Below are positions 11,229 to 22,050 of a DNA stretch of 64,000 nucleotides, piece after piece. The stretch is from Montifringilla adamsi (lineage: Eukaryota; Chordata; Aves; Passeriformes; Passeridae): the NCBI GenBank assembly GCA_017590115.1, contig JAGGNK010012559.1, forward strand, positions 1,360,119 through 1,424,118. The letters run 5' to 3'. The notes under the pieces were generated by a model, which was given only the letters and a program-made list of their open reading frames with translations, did not search any database and had not been told where the DNA came from. The number at the start of each line of letters is the position of its first letter. The first letter of the stretch is position 1. Made by a program: the position numbers and the translations under genes.

Positions 11229-11412
11229 GGGGCAGTGAGGGGCACAGCGAGTTCTGCTCGGAGCCAGCAGGAACCTCCAGCTGGGCTCTGATCCCACCTT
11301 TTCCTTCTCCCTGTTTTTCACCCACCACCTTTTCCTGCTGCTTCTCCCTTTTCTCCTCCCCTGAGTGTGGTTCAGAGCGCTGATGGAGCTGTGTCTGTGT
11401 TGAGTGTGGCTT

Positions 11413-11680
11413 CTCAGAATTTAGGTTGTGTCAAGCACAAATCCAGCTTTAGTCGATTTTCCCCTTCTCATTCCTGATTTCTCCAGGTTTGGGATCACAG
11501 GGCCCTGAAGGATTGGACAAATCCAGATTTAGTCAATTTTCCCCTTCTCATTCCTGATTTCTCCAGGTGTGGGGTCATGGTTTTCCAAGCAGATTTGTTT
11601 TCACTGAGATGTTTTCAGATCTGCTCCTAGCACAGGGGCACCACGGCGAAACCTGAACTTGAAATCTTAATTCTAATGCT
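11413..11680 (+). repeat. Direct duplication, copy 2, with nested duplication
   Basis: It matches 11035-11228. The word 'TCATTCCTGATTTCTCCAGG' and its surroundings occur twice inside this copy (about 11468 and 11548). A smaller ~80 bp duplication is therefore nested in the larger one. Confidence 0.8.
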
Positions 11681-12189
11681 GGAAATGTCTTCATTAAAAG
11701 TTCAGTGAAGATCTTCAAGTATTTCCCATTTCCCTTGGAGTTTTTCCCAGCTGAGGGCTGCTCCTGCCTGGGGAGCCCAGGGGGGCAGCAAGGGCAGCCC
11801 AAGAGCCCAGCCAGGGCTGCACCCAAGATGAACCCAAATGGTCCCAAAATGCACGAGCGCTCACGGGGTCTCTCCCTGGGATCAGCTCTGCTCCATGTGC
11901 ACATTGCAGTTCATTGTCCAATTCCAGCTTTAGCCCATGCAGTCTCATCCTGCTTGTTTTTCTCTCTCCAGCCCACGGGGTTTGTGCTCTTGGGGCTGAG
12001 ATTTGGATCATTTGTCCTTGGTGCCCAGCTAGAGCAGGAATTGTTTTGTCTCCCTGCTCTGTGCACAGAGCTCACCATCCCATAATGAGAAGCCCAGACC
12101 CACACACTAAAGCAGCACAGGATCTGAAAAATAGAAAATCTAAAACCTGAGATATCACCCCTGTTTTAAATGTTAGATAATTTTTATTT
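11681..12189. other. Unrepeated stretch, no gene seen
   Basis: GC-moderate sequence with 98-126 codon frames on both strands but no recognisable domain. Nothing else was recognised. Confidence 0.4.
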
Positions 12190-12610
12190 ATTTTTTTTTT
12201 TACTTAGAGATGGGGCAACTGAGAGGTGTTTCAAAAACTTTTATTCCATTTTCAGTCCCATATGAAGGGTGAGACAATACAGATGTTATAATTCACGCCA
12301 TCCAAATTAGAAGCCAATTATTTCTTAATTATAATACACTGTAAGCGTTTCTTGGTCTATCAGCTTTAGCCACACCATGCTGTAAATGCCTTAAAGCCAA
12401 TCATCTAATATTGCCCCTTGTGGGTACCACTACAATGCATTTTTCACAGTTCTATTTCTCCCAAGTATCCAGTCTTATTTACAAAACCATCTTTTAAAAC
12501 TTTTTTCTGACTCCATTTCTCTCTCAACAATGTCTGTCCTATCCTATAACATTTCTAAGTGAACATTTCTCATCTCAAAATTCACATACAAATACATCCT
12601 GTATAAACCT
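12190..12610 (-). mobile_element. LTR-like repeat, probable endogenous retrovirus fragment
   Basis: It is a diverged copy of 18720-18985 in the same orientation. On the minus strand the left edge reads 'AATAAAAGTTTTTGAAACA' and then 'CCTCTCAGTTGCCCC', like an LTR poly(A) signal and U5 edge. No gag, pol or env sequence accompanies it. The LTR interpretation is inference; the pairwise repetition is directly visible. Confidence 0.55.
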
Positions 12611-12815
12611 TCAATCAAACCCTAAAAACTCTCTACAATTCCATTTCCCACATCTGGGAATTCAGGATTTCCTTGCCCAGTGGGTGTTGAAAGATGAATT
12701 CCTGCCTGGGGCTGTGGCTGAAACTCCCCCTCTCTGAATTTCACAGGGAATGCAGGATTTCCCCTCCTTTCTGTGCATCCCATTCCTAAAATCTGATGGA
12801 TTTTTGGTGTGACCC

Positions 12816-12927
12816 CATTTAATTCCAGGACCAGGAGTAAATCCACACTGTGATCATTGCCTTCCTGCCAGGGTGAGGATGGCAGCTGGGATTTTGGTGT
12901 GATAAATATGATTTTCATCCTTTTGGT
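12816..12927 (+). repeat. Direct duplication flanking a minisatellite, copy 1
   Basis: 'TTTAATTCCAGGACCAGGA' through 'GGGATTTTGGTGTGATAA' recurs at 13199-13309, offset 383 bp. The 21 bp minisatellite at 12920-13200 lies between the two copies, so array and flank were apparently duplicated together. Confidence 0.85.
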
Positions 12928-13200
12928 CCTTTCCTTTTGGTCCTTTCCTTTTGGTTTCTTCTGCTCCCTTTTTGGTTTCTTCTGCTCCCTTTTGGTCTGG
13001 TGAGGTTCCTTTTGTGCCTTTTTGTTCTCTTTGGATCCCTTTGGGTCTCTTCTGGCCCCTTTTGGACTGTTCTGGTCCTTTTTGGTCTGGTCAAGTTCCT
13101 TTTGGTTTCTTCTGGTCCCTTTTTGGTCTCTTCTGGCCCTTCTTTGTCTGTTCAGGTCGTTTTTGGTGAGTTGTGGCCCCTTTTGTTCTGCTCAGGTTCC
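12920..13200. repeat. ~21 bp minisatellite, array 1
   Basis: Units of the type 'CCTTTTGGTCTCTTCTGGT', roughly 13 copies. The same unit forms the larger array at 14335-15030. The Phe/Leu/Trp/Ser-rich frames are artefacts. Confidence 0.9.
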
Positions 13201-13309
13201 ATTTAATTCCAGGACCAGGACTGACCCTGCACTGTGATTGTTGCCTTCCTGCCAGGGTGGCGATGGCAGCTGGGATTTTGGTGTGATAAGTAAGATTTTC
13301 ATCCTTTGG
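13199..13309 (+). repeat. Direct duplication flanking a minisatellite, copy 2
   Basis: Second copy of 12816-12927, about 90% identical by eye. Its right edge at 'TCATCCTTTGG' is where copy 1 passes into the minisatellite. Confidence 0.85.
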
Positions 13310-14036
13310 GATAAGGAATATCCCCCCACTTTGGGCATAAAAAATCACTTTTTAATCCATGGACATCTTCAGGGAAAACAACAACCAGCTGGGGCTGGTT
13401 TATTCCCTGATATCTCACAGGAGTTTTCCTTATTTTCCCTGCTCCTTCATTTCTCTTGATTTCCCTCTCCAGCCCCCAGACCCTTCCCCTCCTCACAGGA
13501 ATTTATTTCCCTTTTTCCAGGATTGATCCCAAACTGCTTTCAAGCCCTGAGCCCTTCTGAAGATGCTGAGCTCACATTAGGTTGTTTTTTTTTTTTAATT
13601 TTATTTTCCTTAATCTCATTCTGTATCACAATGTGATTTTCCTTTATTTGATAATTGACATGGCCACGTCTTGCAGAGAGTCCAGCTCAGAAATTCAACA
13701 TTTTTGTGGTTTCCTTGCTTTGTTTCAGCAAAGATTTGCTGGGTTTGTTGGTTTTTTTTAATGTCTTTCAGCAGCACAATTATTAAACAAATTGAAGAGC
13801 TGTTTGGTGAGAGGAGGAGGTTTAAAAATGTTCTTTCAGCACCTTAAAATATAAAAACCCAGATCAGCATGTGGTGGGATTGTGTCCTGCTTCCAGCTGG
13901 ATTCTCACTTCTCATTGATAAAGTGGGTGGAAGCTTCTGCTAAAATATTAATAATTAAACAAGCAACAAAAATGAAAGAGAAAGGATTTTAAAGGATTAA
14001 AAAATCTTTTTAAAGGATTTTAAAAATCTCTTTCAA
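13310..14036. other. Unrepeated stretch, nothing recognised
   Basis: It includes a T-rich run at about 13586-13610 and A-rich 'AAAGGATTTTAAA' words at 13983-14030. No gene, transposon or RNA was recognised. Confidence 0.4.
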
Positions 14037-14127
14037 GGCCAGGTTGGAGGGGGCTTGGAGCAACCTGGGATAGGGGAGGGGTGGAAGGAGATGGATTTTT
14101 ACAGTCCTTTCCACCCCAAAGCAGCCT
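14037..14127 (+). mobile_element. CR1 LINE 3' terminal fragment
   Basis: About 90 bp of plus-strand CR1 tail: 'CCAGGTTGGAGGGGGCTTGG', then 'GCAACCTGGGATAGG'. The homologous central part is shortened. Confidence 0.8.
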
Positions 14128-14334
14128 GAAAAATTGGAATTTTCGAGCCAATCCCCTGCTTTAATCCTGCCCCTTGAGTTCTGCACTCCAGGGTTGGCAC
14201 CTGAGCGATTCTGCAGCCCTGGAAGCACTCACCAGATAAATCAATTTATCCTCCGCTTCCAGAAAGGCTCTGCCAGCAGCAGCAGCAGCTGCAGGCTTTT
14301 TCATGCCCCAAAGGCAAAACCAAAGTCTGGGCAG

Positions 14335-15030
14335 GTCCCTTTTGGGCTGTTTTAGTCCCTTTTGGTCTCTTCAGATGCTTTTTGGTCTGGTCAGGTTCCT
14401 TTTGGTCTCTTTGGATCCCTTTTGGACAGTTCTGGTCCTTTCTGCTCTCTTGTCCTTTTTGGTGTGTTCAGGTCCCTTTTGGTCTCCTCAGATCCTTTTT
14501 GGTCTGGTCAGGTTCTTTTTGGACTATTTTGGTTCCTTTTTGGTCTTTTCTGGCCCCTTTTTTTCTGCTCAGGTCCTTTTTGGTGTGTTCTGGCCCCTTT
14601 TGGTCTCTTCAGATGCTTTTTGGTCTCCCCAGATCTTTTTTGGTCTGTTCAGATCCCTTTTGGTTTCTTCTGGTCCCTTGTGGTCTGCTCAGGTTCCTTT
14701 GGTCTCCTCTGGCCCCTTTTGGACTGTTCAGGTCCTTTTTGGTCTGGTCAAGTTCCTTTTGGTCTCTTCTTGTCCCTTTTTGGTCTCTTCTGGCTCCTTT
14801 TGGATTGTTCTGGTCCTTTTTGGTCTCTTCTTGTCCCTTTTGGTCTGTCCAGGTCCTTTTTGGTGTCTTCTGGTCCCTTTTGGTCTCTTCAGGTGCTTTT
14901 TGGTCTGGTTCGGTACTTTTGGTCTCTTCTGATCCTTTTTGTTCTGCTCAGGTCCCTTTTGTTCTGCTCAGGTTCCTTTTGTTCTGCTCAGGTTCCTTTT
15001 TGGTCTCTCCTGGTCCTTTTGTTTTGCCCC
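14335..15030. repeat. ~21 bp minisatellite, array 2
   Basis: About 700 bp of 'CCTTTTTGGTCTCTTCTGGT'-type units, roughly 33 copies, the same family as array 1. The units mix two main variants, ending TCTGGTCAGGT or TCTTCTGGTCC. The unit length is a multiple of three, so three overlapping frames of 209-249 codons stay open. These frames are repeat artefacts. Confidence 0.95.
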
Positions 15031-15572
15031 AGGTTGGTGCTGGCTGTCCAAGGCCAACAGAGCAGCTGCTGCTTTTCCTTGGCTTGGGAATTGTCATTAA
15101 ATCCAAATTAAATCAGGGAAGGGGATGAGGCAAAACTCAGGGAGGGAAGAATCAAACCCTGGGAAAACCCCGCTGGAACCCAGCACTGCAAACAGTGAGT
15201 GAGGGGGGGATAAATACCAAAAATAACCCCAAATCCTGAGTTTGGGAGGCTGGGTCACCCCATAAACGTGAAGGAAACCCTGCAAAAGGCAAAGCTCTGC
15301 TGGGACTCCCCCTTCAAGCTGTGGGTCCTGAATTTGGGATTCCCCAGGAGAACAAAGTTGATTTTTTCTTGTCCAGCTGATGATTTTCACTTTTATTTTT
15401 CCACTGTTTTATTTCCCCCTCCTCCTGTGTCTTTAGGCTGTAACCTGGAGGGAAAAGTTGTGCTGGGGGGGATTTATTTGCATTAAAAAATGGTGAATGA
15501 AAACAGGAGAAAGTGCAGGGATGCCCGGGAAAAACAAACTGTGGTATAAATTCCTTAGAGGAACTTCAGCTG
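15031..15572. other. Unrepeated stretch, nothing recognised
   Basis: A short AT-rich end at 15545-15572 adjoins the inverted-duplication arm. No gene or element end was recognised. Confidence 0.4.
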
Positions 15573-16297
15573 AATAAATAAATTGATAAATTTATTCAAT
15601 AAATGAAGTTTTAAAATTAATTTATTCAACAAATGAAGACTCTTAAAACTCTTGTGGGAGGTCAGTGACTGGAGCTCGGTCTGTTTTGAGGTGCCTGGTG
15701 CTTCTCCAAAGATGGGCAGTGGGATCTGGGGCCATTTTGGACATTTTTGGTGTCATGGTCACAGGAAGGAGAAGTCCAAGTGAGAGCCCTTTTCATGGAA
15801 AACGTGACAGGAATTCCTTCCTCCCTGTTTTGTGTTGGGAAAGGAATTTCAGCTGGTGATGTGAAGGGTGAAACAGCCAAGGAGTGATCAAAATATTTGG
15901 GAATCCTGGAATGATTTGGGTTGGGGGGGGGACCTGAAATCCCACCCAGTGCCACCCCTGCCATGGCAGGGACACCTCCCCCTGTCCCAGGTGCTCCCAG
16001 CCCCAATGTCCAGCCTGGCCTTGGGCACTGCCAGGGATCCAGGGGCAGCCCCAGCTGCTCTGGCAATTCCAGCCCAGCCCCTCCCCAGCCTGCCAGGGAA
16101 CAATTCCCAATTGCCAAGATGCCATCCAGCCCTGCCCTCTGGCAGTGGGAGCCATTCCCTGTGTCCTGTCCCTCCATCCTTGTCCCCAGTCCCTCTGCAG
16201 CTCTCCTGGAGCCCCTTCAGGCCCTGCCAGGGCTCTGAGCTCTCCCTGGAGCCTTCTCCTCTCCAGGGCAGCACCCCCAGCTCTCCCAGCCTGGCTC
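15573..16297 (-). repeat. Inverted segmental duplication, arm 2
   Basis: Reverse-complement partner of 8323-9022. It is about 25 bp longer because a 'TTCATTTGTTGAATAAATT'-like stretch is tandemly repeated near 15600-15640. The arms lie about 6.5 kb apart. The different sequence outside each arm argues against a simple assembly fold-back. Confidence 0.9.
15898..16297 (-). mobile_element. CR1 LINE 3' end within duplication arm 2
   Basis: Minus-strand CR1 with its 3' end near 15900 and its truncated 5' end at 16297. The break is at the same CR1 base as in arm 1. The plus strand shows the reversed CR1 'CCAGCTCTCCCAGCCTGGC' edge. Frames of 128-255 codons across it have no protein meaning. Confidence 0.9.
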
Positions 16298-16334
16298 CAG
16301 AGGGGCTCCTTCCCAGCCAGCTCAGAGAGGACCC

Positions 16335-16530
16335 TTCCCTCCCTATTGCCTTTCCCTTTTCCCCTCACTTTTTCCCTTTCCCCCTCCCTTTCCCCTCTTT
16401 TTTTCCCGTCCCTTTTCCTCCCTTTTGCCTCCCGATTTCCCTTTCTTCCTCCCCCATTTTCCTCCCCTCTTCCTTCTATTTTCCTCCTTTTCCTCCTTTC
16501 CCCTCCCTTTCCCCTCCCTCCCTCCCGGCC
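16335..16530. repeat. Polypyrimidine tract
   Basis: T/C-rich sequence of CCCTTTTCC and CCTCCC words immediately beyond arm 2. It has less regular units than the tract at 10.8 kb. Confidence 0.85.
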
Positions 16531-16765
16531 ACCAGAGCGTTCATGGCACAGAAGGTTTCGCCGTGTCCCGGTGGAAGTTGGGGAAGCGCTGCCTCCATGT
16601 CGGATAAAGCAGCCATTGATGGGATTCCGGAATAAAGGAGCTTTTCTTTTCCCTGCGCTGGGGCTTTGTCCCGCTGAATGCTCCGGGGGTGAGCCTGGAG
16701 GGGCGGCAGGAACAGCAGGAATTTACTTAGGAACCACTGGAATCCCCTAATCCATCTTGGTCCCA

Positions 16766-17330
16766 CCCACTCAAATGTAGTAGTAATAATAATAAAAATA
16801 AAAATAATAATTAAAAAAATAACAACAACAATAATAGATATTTTATTGTTTTTACTATTATTATTGTTGTTGTTATTCTTATTATTACTCAATTCTTACA
16901 AATTGAAGAATTATTGTTTTTTTTAAATTGTATTTTTACACCCACTCAAGTTGAATTATTATTATTATATTTTATAATTTCTATTATTATTTTAAAATTA
17001 GTATTATTATTTTATAATTATTATTCAATTATTTTACTATTATTATTACTATTATTATTATTCAATTTTTACAATTATTATTATTATTATTATTGTGTCT
17101 TTATACCCACTCAAGGTGAATTATTATTACCATATTTTACAAGTATTATTATTATTTTACAATTATTACTATTATTCAATTATTATTCATTTATTTTACT
17201 ACTACTATTATTATTATTACTATCACTGTTATTATTATTACTATTATGGTTTTTATTATTCAATTTTTACAAATTGAATTATTATTATTATTGTTATTGT
17301 ACTTTTACACTCACTCAAGTTGAATTCTCA
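16766..17330. repeat. (ATT)n-rich tandem array with a spaced conserved word
   Basis: Long ATT/TTA trinucleotide runs are interrupted about every 170-200 bp by 'ACCCACTCAAGTTGAATTATT' or a close variant (near 16766, 16939, 17106 and 17308). The block is therefore three to four copies of a larger unit, not a plain microsatellite. Confidence 0.85.
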
Positions 17331-17569
17331 CTCCAATTTCTCTGGATTTTCTGAGGTGTCTGATAGGACACCGGGAGAGGAGGGAGATGAAATTCCTCCC
17401 AATCACCCCAGACCCTCTCACAGCACCCCCAAAACCATTTGCTCACCGAGTTTTGCTTGGGAATTAAAAATAAAAATAAAAAATTCCAGTGGTTGGTCCT
17501 TCCTTTAACTGAGGGAATCCCAGGAATTGTGCTGATCTCCTGTTAATATCCAAATTGTGGGGGAATTCC

Positions 17570-17930
17570 AACTTCTGTGGGGAAGGAGCAGATCCAGGGA
17601 GGGAATTTTCTGTAATTCCAACAACAGGCAAACACAGCTGAGATGCTTTACCCTGGTTCTGAAGCAAAGAGAGATTTCTTATTTAAGTAAATTATAAATA
17701 TCTGGGAAAAAAAAATCAACTTTCCTAATCAAGGAACAGAAATCCATGATGAGGGAATTTTGTGGAATTCCAGGGACAGGTGAGATGCTCCTGTTTCTAA
17801 AGCAAAGAGAGATTTCTTATTTTAAAAATCATAAATATTTGTGTAAAATATAAACTTTTGTGAGGAGGGAAAAGAAATCCAGGGAAGGAATTCTGTGTAG
17901 CCCCAGGATGAGGGAATTTTGAAATTCTGG
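17570..17930. repeat. ~145 bp tandem repeat, about 2.5 copies
   Basis: Each unit has 'CAAAGAGAGATTTCTTATTT' and 'GAGGGAATTTTGTGGAATTCC' or a close variant. Copies begin near 17588, 17731 and 17875, with about 80-85% identity by eye. Confidence 0.8.
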
Positions 17931-18719
17931 GGTTTAATGATAGCTTTGCAGCCAAATAGGATTAATTTGAGATATTTTTTAGCAGGAATGATGTGTTTGG
18001 CTGAGCGATGCCGCAGCATTTCTGCTCCCGGCAGGATCAGCAAATTTGGGGGACAATTGTGCAGCCCAGTGGTGTTAATTTGCTTTATTTCAAGGCAGTG
18101 TTGGGAAATGTGTTAAACCCCAAATCCCTGCATCACTCCCTCGTTCCTGTTACCCTTCCCGAGTTTTTAAAATCATTCCTGGATGGAAAAAGCCAGAAGT
18201 GTGTGAAGTTCCCTGCTCTCCGCAGGGCTCTGGGTTTGTCAGGTTAAATCTGTGGAGTAATTAAGGCTGGGAAAAACCATGGAATTATTAATGTTGGAAA
18301 AACCCTCCAGTGTCACCAAATCCTCCTGCAAATCCTGGTGGATGGCTGGGAATTGTGGCCAGGTGTTTGTGCACTTGGCTTTGCAAAAATGCAGCTTTTA
18401 AACCCATTTGGGGGCCTACAAGTGACTTGGAGGGGAGAGAACTCCCTGATGCCTCAAACACTCTTTTTCTGGCTGAATTTTGGGGGGAAAAAAGCAGATT
18501 TGAGGCAAAAATACTTCCCCCCTTCTCCTCCCAGCAGCTGCTCTGGGCTCTGTGGGTTCTCACAGGAGGGGCAAAATTTGACTTCACGCCACCAAATAAA
18601 TGGCTTTACCCAAGCTGGTGATGCTGGAGAGTTCCTCTTATTCCCAGATAATTTCCCCCTGTCCTTTGGGTTGTCCTGGGAGGTTCCTTGACAGATTAAG
18701 CCCTTTTCTGACCCCGAGC
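17931..18719. other. Unrepeated stretch; weak CR1-like trace at 18274-18330
   Basis: The 18274-18330 part resembles a degraded minus-strand CR1 end ('GGAATTATTAATGTTGGAAA') but is too short to be sure. The rest shows no gene or repeat that I recognise. Confidence 0.35.
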
Positions 18720-18985
18720 TGGGGTAACTGAGAGGTGTTTTAAAAACTTTTATTTTATTTTCAGTCTTATGTGAAGGGTGAGACAATACAGATGTTATAA
18801 TTCACATTATTACAATCAGAAGTTAACTATTTCTTCATTATAGTACACTAGAAGAGTTTCTTGGTCTATCAGCTTTTGCTACACCATGTTGTAAATGCTT
18901 TAAAGCTAATTATTTAAAATTACTCTTCGTGGCTTTTACTACAATGCGTTTTTCACAGTTCATATTTTTCTCAAGTATTTCGGGT
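18720..18985 (-). mobile_element. LTR-like repeat, second copy
   Basis: Aligns with 12205-12475 in the same orientation; 'AACTGAGAGGTGTTTTAAAA', 'GAGACAATACAGATGTTATA' and 'TTCTTGGTCTATCAGCTTTT' are shared. Identity is about 80%, and different sequence follows each copy. Probably an old retroviral LTR fragment on minus, as argued for the first copy. Confidence 0.55.
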
Positions 18986-19580
18986 TCATTCATCTCTCAC
19001 AGCTCCTCACCGTGATCCGTGCCTGGCCAGGCTGGCAGCACCATAACAAAACACCCCAAAATCCCAAACATCCCAAAAATACCCAGGGAAAGGGAAAATT
19101 AAACCAGAACAGCTCACGCAACAGGGACCGGCCTAAATATTGAGCAAGGCCTGTAATAACCAACCTGGGATAGCAACAGAACGTGCCTGGGTTATTTTCC
19201 CGGGAAAAGGGGATGTTTTGGAAGGGGTTTGAGGCTCGGTAATTGTGGGTTGAGTGGCTGTAAACAGCCCTGCTGTAATTGTGGGGTCAGGGTTTAATTG
19301 CTGTTTTCTGGCTGGAATGGAAACCTCCGCAGCGCCCCGGCTCGCTCAGCAGCTCCTTAGGGGAAAATTCCCATTCCAAGGATTTCTGAGGGAGGATCCC
19401 CTCCCCTTTCTCCCCAGCTGTGGTGTGCAGGGTCAGGGGAGCTCTCTGCTCATCCAGAGGGACAGGATTTAATCAAAATCCCAAATGATTCTCCTCCTGC
19501 TGGAAGATGGGGTTGGAATGTGGAGAAGGTGAGGGAACCTTGTCCATCCACACTCGGTGTCTCCTCAGGGCACAATTCCC
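18986..19580. other. Unrepeated stretch, nothing recognised
   Basis: Moderate CpG near 19320-19350. No gene or transposon boundary was seen. Confidence 0.4.
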
Positions 19581-19740
19581 ATCATCCCAGGATGGTTCGG
19601 GGTTGGAAGGGACCTCAAAGCTCATCCCTGATGATGTCCAAACTCCTGCCACAGGCAGCAGGGACATTTCCACCAGGCCAGTTAGAAATGGATGGAGAAA
19701 CCACCAGGTTTCTCTGAGCCCCAGCCAACCCACAATTCCC
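19581..19740 (-). mobile_element. CR1 LINE 3' fragment, degraded
   Basis: 'GGGTTGGAAGGGACCTCAAA' on plus marks the reverse-strand CR1 3' region. 'CAGCAGGGACATTTCCACCA' and 'GAGCCCCAGCCAACCC' follow at the expected positions, with internal changes. Confidence 0.75.
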
Positions 19741-19900
19741 ACAGTGCTTCAGAAGATTCTGGAACACGGCTGGAATTGTGCCATGGAAGTCCAATAAAAG
19801 TTCCTATTTCCCTATGGAGAATCCAAGCAGGAGTTTAAAGGGAATTTCAGCCTGCTCATGATGCTGGATGTTGTAATTTGATTGTGCTCCCAGAGGCTCC

Positions 19901-20265
19901 TGATTCCCAGAATTCCAAGAATCACATAATTCCCAGAATTCCCAGAATTCCTAGAATCACTGGGATGGAAGAGACCTTCAAGCTCATGGAGTCCAACCCA
20001 GCCCCAACACCTCAACTCAACCCTGGCACCCAGTGCCACATCCAGGCTTTGTTAAACACACCCAGGGATGGTGACTGCACCACCTCCCTGGGCAGAACAC
20101 TCCAGAACTTTATCACTCTTTCTGTGAAAAACTTTTTCCTAATATCCAATTTGAATTTCCCTTGGGGCAGCTCGAGGCTGTGTGCTCTGGTTCTGTCAGT
20201 GCCTGGAGAAAGAGCCCAGCCCCAGCTGAGCACAGGCACCTTTCAGGAGCTGTGCAGAGTGATGA
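19901..20265 (-). mobile_element. CR1 LINE 3' end with octamer-type tail
   Basis: Minus-strand CR1, about 365 bp. At its 3' end (19905-19960) it carries five or so CAGAATTC/CCAAGAAT-like units, the CR1 tail repeat. The body is nearly identical to plus-strand copies at 39735-40030 and 56606-56810. The adjacent 19581-19740 fragment is another CR1 in the same orientation. Confidence 0.9.
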
Positions 20266-21519
20266 GGGAGTGTAAGTGATGTTTGACTCCACGGCGTTTG
20301 CAAAGGCAGAGCTGTTTATTCCCGATCCGTAAATTAAAATCCAAACGGAAAGGGCAGCGGGAGGTGTCCTGTGCTCCTTCCATGTGTCTGCCGGGCTGAT
20401 TTCACGTCCCCTTCCCCGCTTCCTGTCACCCCCTGAGCCAGGACCCTTTATTTAACTTCCCAGTTGATTTTAGGTGGAATTCTGAAATCTGCTGTTCACT
20501 CTGAGCCTCCTTAAGCCATGAGGAAAATCAAAATGCAAAATCCGTGGGATAAGGAATTCCTGGAGCCCCCTTGGAGCACAGAAGGCACAACCCTCCCCTC
20601 CTCACCCCACACCCCACGCGTGCTCCATGCTCCCAGTGCCTTCCATTGTTCCCAGTGCCTCCCAGTCTGGCTGCTCGGGGCATTTGGGATGCAGAGCAAT
20701 TCCAGCTTTTTGCGCTCTGCCACAGCTCCGCGATGGCCGGAGCCACAGGGAATTTACTCCTTGGAGGAGATTTGTACTCTTCTGGGGATGAGGATACAGA
20801 AAATTCCAGCTCCTCGAGCTTCCCTCTACCCCAGGAGCTGAGAATTCCTGGTCAGGGATGCTGGGAAAGGAAAATTTTGCAGGAAATACGCAACAAATGC
20901 TGGTGAGGCTCTCCAGGATTTAGCACCTGCTCCAATTTAATTTTCCTGCACAAATTCCAAGGAAGTGCTTTCCCCACATTCTCTGGAATAAGCCAGGCCT
21001 TAGGGAAGACACTTTTTCCTTGTGTAACAAACACTCAGAAACTGCAAAAAACTGCAAAAAACTCCAATGTGGAGACTTGAAAAAAACAAACCAGCAGAGA
21101 AAGGAAAGTTTCTGGCTGAGGAATAGTTTGGTTTTCCCCCTTCCTTGGTGTGTTTGTGTTTGGGAATGATCTCAGCCCTCCCTTCCTGGTTTGGGGAACA
21201 ACCATTCTAGTGGGTGTGAACAGGGAGCAGGGAATGTGGGGATGCTCCTGTGATGCTGGGTGGTGGTGGCTTGGCGTCATTGTCACCAGGAAAGGCTCCT
21301 GGGGGCAGCAGCAGGACATGGAGCAGAGCATTCCCAAAAACTCTCAGGTGGCTTGGGAAGGCTTTGGGGAGATGTTCCTTCAGTGTGTGAGAAAAATAAG
21401 TGTATATAGTAAAATTCCAGGTTTTAATGGGATGGGGAAGGGGCTGGGTGTTCCCTGCCCCAAATTGTTCCTGTATTCCCGGAATATTGGCAAGGGCTTT
21501 GCAATATCTCTTGGGTTGC
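20266..21519. other. Unrepeated 1.25 kb, no gene seen
   Basis: It contains 107-133 codon frames without domains and a short doubled 'AACTGCAAAA' at 21040-21060. No transposon was recognised. Confidence 0.35.
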
Positions 21520-22050
21520 TGCTCTTCCAGGTGGGAAAAAGGACATTTTTGTATTTCTTTTTCCTAGTAATATGTTGGATAAGTGGCTTAGAGATCATTT
21601 TAATTGTCAGGGTTAGTAGAGCAACAGAGGTAATTTCAATAACCCCAAGGTTTTCTCCTCTCCTCCCTGTACCTGAAGTGCAAATGCGGCCCAGGTGGGA
21701 TGCTCCTCCAGGTGGAAAAAAGACATTTTTGGTACTTTTTTTCCCCTAGGAAAATGTCAGATAAGTGGCTTAGAGATGTTTTTTTTGTTGTCAGGATAGA
21801 CATTAGGAGAGCAAATGAGGCAATTCCAATAATCCCAAGGTTTTCTCCTCTGCTACAGGTACCTGAAATGTAATGTGGCCAGGTTGGATGCTCTTCCAGG
21901 TGGGAAAATTTCTTTTTTTGTTATGTTTTCTCCTAGGAAAATGCCAGAGAAGTGGCTTAGAGATGGTTTTAATTGCCAGGGTTAGTAGAGCAAAGGTGGC
22001 AATTCCAATAATACCAAGGGTTTCCCCTCTGCCCCTGGTACTCCTACAAA
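21520..22050. repeat. ~185 bp tandem repeat, three copies
   Basis: Each unit runs from 'CTCTTCCAGGTGGGAAAA' through 'GTGGCTTAGAGAT' and 'GTTAGTAGAGCAA' to 'CCAAGGTTTTCTCCTCT'. Units begin near 21525, 21701 and 21891. Copies differ by point changes and small indels. Confidence 0.85.

Noticed and set aside
14303..15128. Three overlapping 209-249 codon hydrophobic frames resembling membrane proteins
   Set aside because: The ~21 bp minisatellite unit keeps all three phases open. The hydrophobic pattern follows from T-rich units.
18274..18330. CR1-like end
   Set aside because: Too short and diverged to call; noted within the surrounding entry only.
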